Assembly: GCA_947594095.1 (NCBI GenBank)
Contig: CANQEA010000027.1
Coordinates: 1-17,230 of the forward strand
Source: an uncultured Clostridia bacterium
Lineage (GTDB): Bacteria; Bacillota_A; Clostridia; TANB77; CAG-508
Direction of reading: 5' to 3'
DNA length: 17,230 nucleotides
The notes under the pieces are model-generated. The model saw only the letters and a list, made by a program, of their open reading frames with translations. It was not told the origin of the DNA and did no database searches. Position 1 is the first letter of the stretch, and each line of letters begins with the position of its first letter. Both the position numbers and the translations under genes were made by a program. Shown one piece after another: positions 15,423 to 17,230 of this stretch.

Positions 15423-15456
15423 TTTTATCTTTTTTTATTTGTTTTTTATATCTTTC
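15423..15456. repeat. downstream copy of a 34-base imperfect direct repeat flanking rhuM
   Basis: 31 of 34 bases match the copy at 16504-16537, 1081 bases away; mismatches are at 15435, 15447 and 15454. On the minus strand it covers the last codons of the RhuM gene. In a different frame it encodes ERYKKQIKKDK, close to the queH C-terminus DRYQKQIEKDKK. The sequence is A/T-rich, so chance contributes. Confidence 0.5.
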
Positions 15457-16484
15457 GATTGCATCAAAAGTTCGTCAAAGTCTGAAATATAAATTTGATC
15501 TTGTATAATTCTGTATTTTTCAAATTCAGTTTCTGCATGTAATTTTGCCATTTCTGCTGATATTTTTCCATTATCTTTTAAAATTTCATGATCCCACAAT
15601 GTTAAAAATCCGTTTAACCTTTTTTCCCAATCTTCCATTGTCATAGGAATATGTCTCGTTGCTTGCATTTCTGCTAAATCTAAATATGCTGATACTAGTC
15701 TTTCTAACTGAGCAATTTCATTTTCTGATAAATAATTTTTAGCAATGACCACATCATATTTATGTATCTTACTATTTGATGATCCTTCCCATGCAGTTAA
15801 TCCCATATTCTCTTTTTTATGATCTGCTCTATTGTAAATAATTTCTGCAGCAGTATTTCCAGAAATAGCATAATGTAATTTATTTTGTACAGAAGTAAAA
15901 AATCGAATTGTTGATTTGGCTGTTTTATCATAGTCTATTGAAGTTGCATAAATGTCAGTTATTTTTTGATAAAATTTTCTTTCTGACATCCTTATTTCTC
16001 TAATACGTTCTAATTGTTCTTCAAAATATTTTTCTGTTAAAATTGAGCCTCCATTTTTTAGTCTTTCATCATCCATAACCCAACCTTTTATTGTATAATC
16101 TTTAACTATTTGGTTTGCCCATTTTCTAAATTGTACTGCTCTTTCATTATCTACTTTAAATCCAATAGCAGTTATCATTTGAAGATTATAATGTGCAACA
16201 TTTCTTGAAACCTCTCTGTTACCTTCTTTTTGAACTATTAAGAAATTCTTAATAGTTGAACTTTCATCTAATTCATTATCTTCATATATAGTTTTTATAT
16301 GTTGATTAATTGCAGAAGTTGTAACATTATACAAAGTAGCTAACATTTTTTGAGTAAGCCATATATTTTCATCTTCATATCTAACTTCTATTGATTCTGG
16401 ATTATCTCCAATTGCTGCTACATAAGTTAAATATTCTGCTGCACTAGAACGAATTGATATTTCATTATCTTTTTTCTTATTCAA
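15435..16484 (-). CDS. RhuM-family protein
   Basis: A 349-residue protein of the virulence-RhuM family (PF13310), named for a gene on Salmonella pathogenicity island 3. Its biochemical role is not established. The conserved N-terminal part (about 30-140) holds a DNA-binding-like section, IWLTQKMLATLYNVTTSAIN, then AHYNLQMITAIGFKV and ERAVQFRKWANQIVKDYTIKG. A helical middle and the C-terminal region MTMEDWEKRLNGFL and YISDFDELL follow. These genes are accessory and often sit near mobile elements or restriction loci. Here it is embedded between queH and yqeK. The TTG start (16484-16482) has AGGAGG 8 bases upstream, 14 bases after the queH stop. Its last codons lie in a near copy of the queH 3' end, suggesting insertion. 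Confidence 0.9.
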   Translation of the reverse strand: MNKKKDNEISIRSSAAEYLTYVAAIGDNPESIEVRYEDENIWLTQKMLATLYNVTTSAINQHIKTIYEDNELDESSTIKNFLIVQKEGNREVSRNVAHYNLQMITAIGFKVDNERAVQFRKWANQIVKDYTIKGWVMDDERLKNGGSILTEKYFEEQLERIREIRMSERKFYQKITDIYATSIDYDKTAKSTIRFFTSVQNKLHYAISGNTAAEIIYNRADHKKENMGLTAWEGSSNSKIHKYDVVIAKNYLSENEIAQLERLVSAYLDLAEMQATRHIPMTMEDWEKRLNGFLTLWDHEILKDNGKISAEMAKLHAETEFEKYRIIQDQIYISDFDELLMQSKDIKNK

Positions 16485-16498
16485 TAAACATTCCTCCT

Positions 16499-17050
16499 TT
16501 ATTTTTTATCTTTTTCTATTTGTTTTTGATATCTATCTTCTTCTGAGAAAACACATCCACAGTATTTTTGCATGTACAAACCTAATTCTCTTGCTTTTGC
16601 TTGTCCCTCTCTAAATCCGACTCTAAAGTCTCTATATAAAAATTCTATACCATATTTTTTTGCCATTTTGTTTGCTACCTCAACTAATAACTCATGATTT
16701 TGATATGGGCTTACAAGTAGTGTTGTAGAAAATGCATCATATCCATTCTCTTTAGCATATTTTGCTGTTTGCTCTAACCTAACTGGATAACAATAGTTAC
16801 CACAACGATTTGGTAAATCATCTATTACATTTTTACAAAAATCTTTTAATCCATAATTTTCTTCAAAAATAGCTTTTACACCTATATCTGTAGTATATTG
16901 TTTTAAAGTATCTCTTCTTGTTTTATATTCAATATATGGATGAATATTAGGATTAAACCAATATACAGTTGGCTCAATTTCTTCTTTTCTTAAACTATCT
17001 ATACAATATACACTACATGGCGCACAACATGTATGTAGTAACAATTTCAT
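16499..17050 (-). CDS. queH: epoxyqueuosine reductase QueH
   Basis: Reduces epoxyqueuosine to queuosine in the wobble position of tRNAs with GUN anticodons; QueH is the non-orthologous replacement of QueG. I choose the ATG at 17050 (MKLLLHTCCAPCSVYC, 183 residues), since the family starts just before the CC pair. The longer frame from a TTG at 17095 would put the GGAGGAG ribosome site inside the gene. Metal-binding cysteines are complete: C8-C9 in HTCCAPC, C83 and C87 in NRCGNYCYPVR, and C164 and C166 in QKYCGCVFSEEDRY. Other conserved parts are YWFNPNIHPYIEY and FSTTLLVSPYQNH. It follows ruvB by 61 bases with no terminator between them, so they are probably co-transcribed. The RhuM gene starts 14 bases after its stop. 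Confidence 0.95.
   Translation of the reverse strand: MKLLLHTCCAPCSVYCIDSLRKEEIEPTVYWFNPNIHPYIEYKTRRDTLKQYTTDIGVKAIFEENYGLKDFCKNVIDDLPNRCGNYCYPVRLEQTAKYAKENGYDAFSTTLLVSPYQNHELLVEVANKMAKKYGIEFLYRDFRVGFREGQAKARELGLYMQKYCGCVFSEEDRYQKQIEKDKK
16504..16537. repeat. upstream copy of the 34-base imperfect direct repeat, inside the queH 3' end
   Basis: This is the queH version, encoding DRYQKQIEKDK in frame. Together with the copy at 15423-15456 it brackets the RhuM gene. The similarity stops abruptly on the gene-internal side (beyond 16537) and weakens after the stop codon, apart from a shared AAAGGA. Confidence 0.5.
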
Positions 17051-17111
17051 TTTAACTCTCACTCCTCCAATAGCAAATAAAACTGACGTAGACAAAATTA
17101 TATTTTTTTAC

Positions 17112-17230
17112 CTAAAATAATGATATATTTTCTTCTGGCATATTATATCCCAGATGCTTATATGCATCTGGCAATACTTTTCTTCCTCTTAATGTTCTTG
17201 CAATAAAACCAATTTGAATTAAATATGGTT
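17112..17230 (-). CDS. ruvB: Holliday junction branch-migration helicase RuvB, C-terminal end (cut by window edge)
   Basis: The last 38 codons of a gene entering from the right edge. The peptide [18 protein letters not shown], followed by [10 protein letters not shown], is the DNA-binding winged-helix end of RuvB, where 'EPYLIQ.GF..RT.RGR' is near-universal. The tail after it ([10 protein letters not shown]) is typical in length. RuvB is the ATPase motor that drives branch migration with RuvA during recombination repair. Most of the gene, including the ATPase domain, lies outside the window. Confidence 0.93.
   Translation of the reverse strand, partial: PYLIQIGFIARTLRGRKVLPDAYKHLGYNMPEENISLF
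17150..17171. repeat. 8-bp perfect hairpin within the ruvB 3' coding region
   Basis: CCAGATGC (17150-17157), a six-base loop and GCATCTGG (17164-17171) form a stable stem in the ruvB message about 36 bases before the stop codon. No T run follows, so it is not an ordinary terminator. It may be a chance result of the encoded PDAYKHLG. Confidence 0.4.

Noticed and set aside
1..17230. tRNA, rRNA, riboswitch, CRISPR or intact insertion sequence
   Set aside because: No cloverleaf-like segments, regular spaced repeats, long GC-rich leader folds or transposase reading frames were seen; gaps between genes are short.

Overview
The window reads as chromosome of a low-GC, endospore-forming Firmicute, most likely a gut-type clostridium. 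The evidence is the AT-rich base composition, the AGGAGG-type ribosome sites with TTG and GTG starts, a dipicolinate synthase gene (dpaA/spoVFA), and clostridial-style housekeeping genes. Every gene I can support lies on the minus strand, so transcription runs from high to low coordinates. No gap between genes exceeds about 180 bases, and I see no tRNA, rRNA, CRISPR array, integrase or intact insertion sequence.

From the upstream (right) end, the first run is ruvB (3' end only), queH, a RhuM-family gene, yqeK and an unrecognised 193-residue protein. The second run is a GT-C type membrane glycosyltransferase, polA, a membrane-anchored lytic transglycosylase, a membrane TPR protein, dpaA and uppP; polA is split into two overlapping frames by a one-base shift. 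The third run has a recognisable sigma-A promoter. It starts with a MNT nucleotidyltransferase antitoxin and a HEPN toxin gene interrupted by an in-frame TAA, then a membrane-anchored unknown protein and guaB, and ends in a hairpin terminator. Next comes a single unrecognised gene of higher GC with its own candidate promoter and a strong terminator. A MacB/FtsX-type ABC permease and its ATPase follow, also ended by a terminator. Last is the 5' end of a metallo-beta-lactamase-fold hydrolase with a good promoter.

The middle run joins envelope work (lipid-carrier recycling, peptidoglycan cleavage, membrane glycosyl transfer) with DNA repair and one spore-core gene. The third run puts an essential purine gene behind a toxin-antitoxin pair.

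The points most worth a second look are these. (1) The HEPN gene is longer than a simple ORF call shows: its RX6H catalytic motif lies upstream of the TTG-started fragment, in a frame broken by one stop codon. (2) polA carries a +1 frame change between the 5'-nuclease and Klenow parts. (3) The RhuM gene is bracketed by an imperfect 34-base direct repeat that copies the queH 3' end. (4) A 13-base perfect inverted repeat could bury the dpaA start codon in read-through mRNA. (5) The IMP dehydrogenase matches the Tritrichomonas-type enzyme residue for residue at its key positions.
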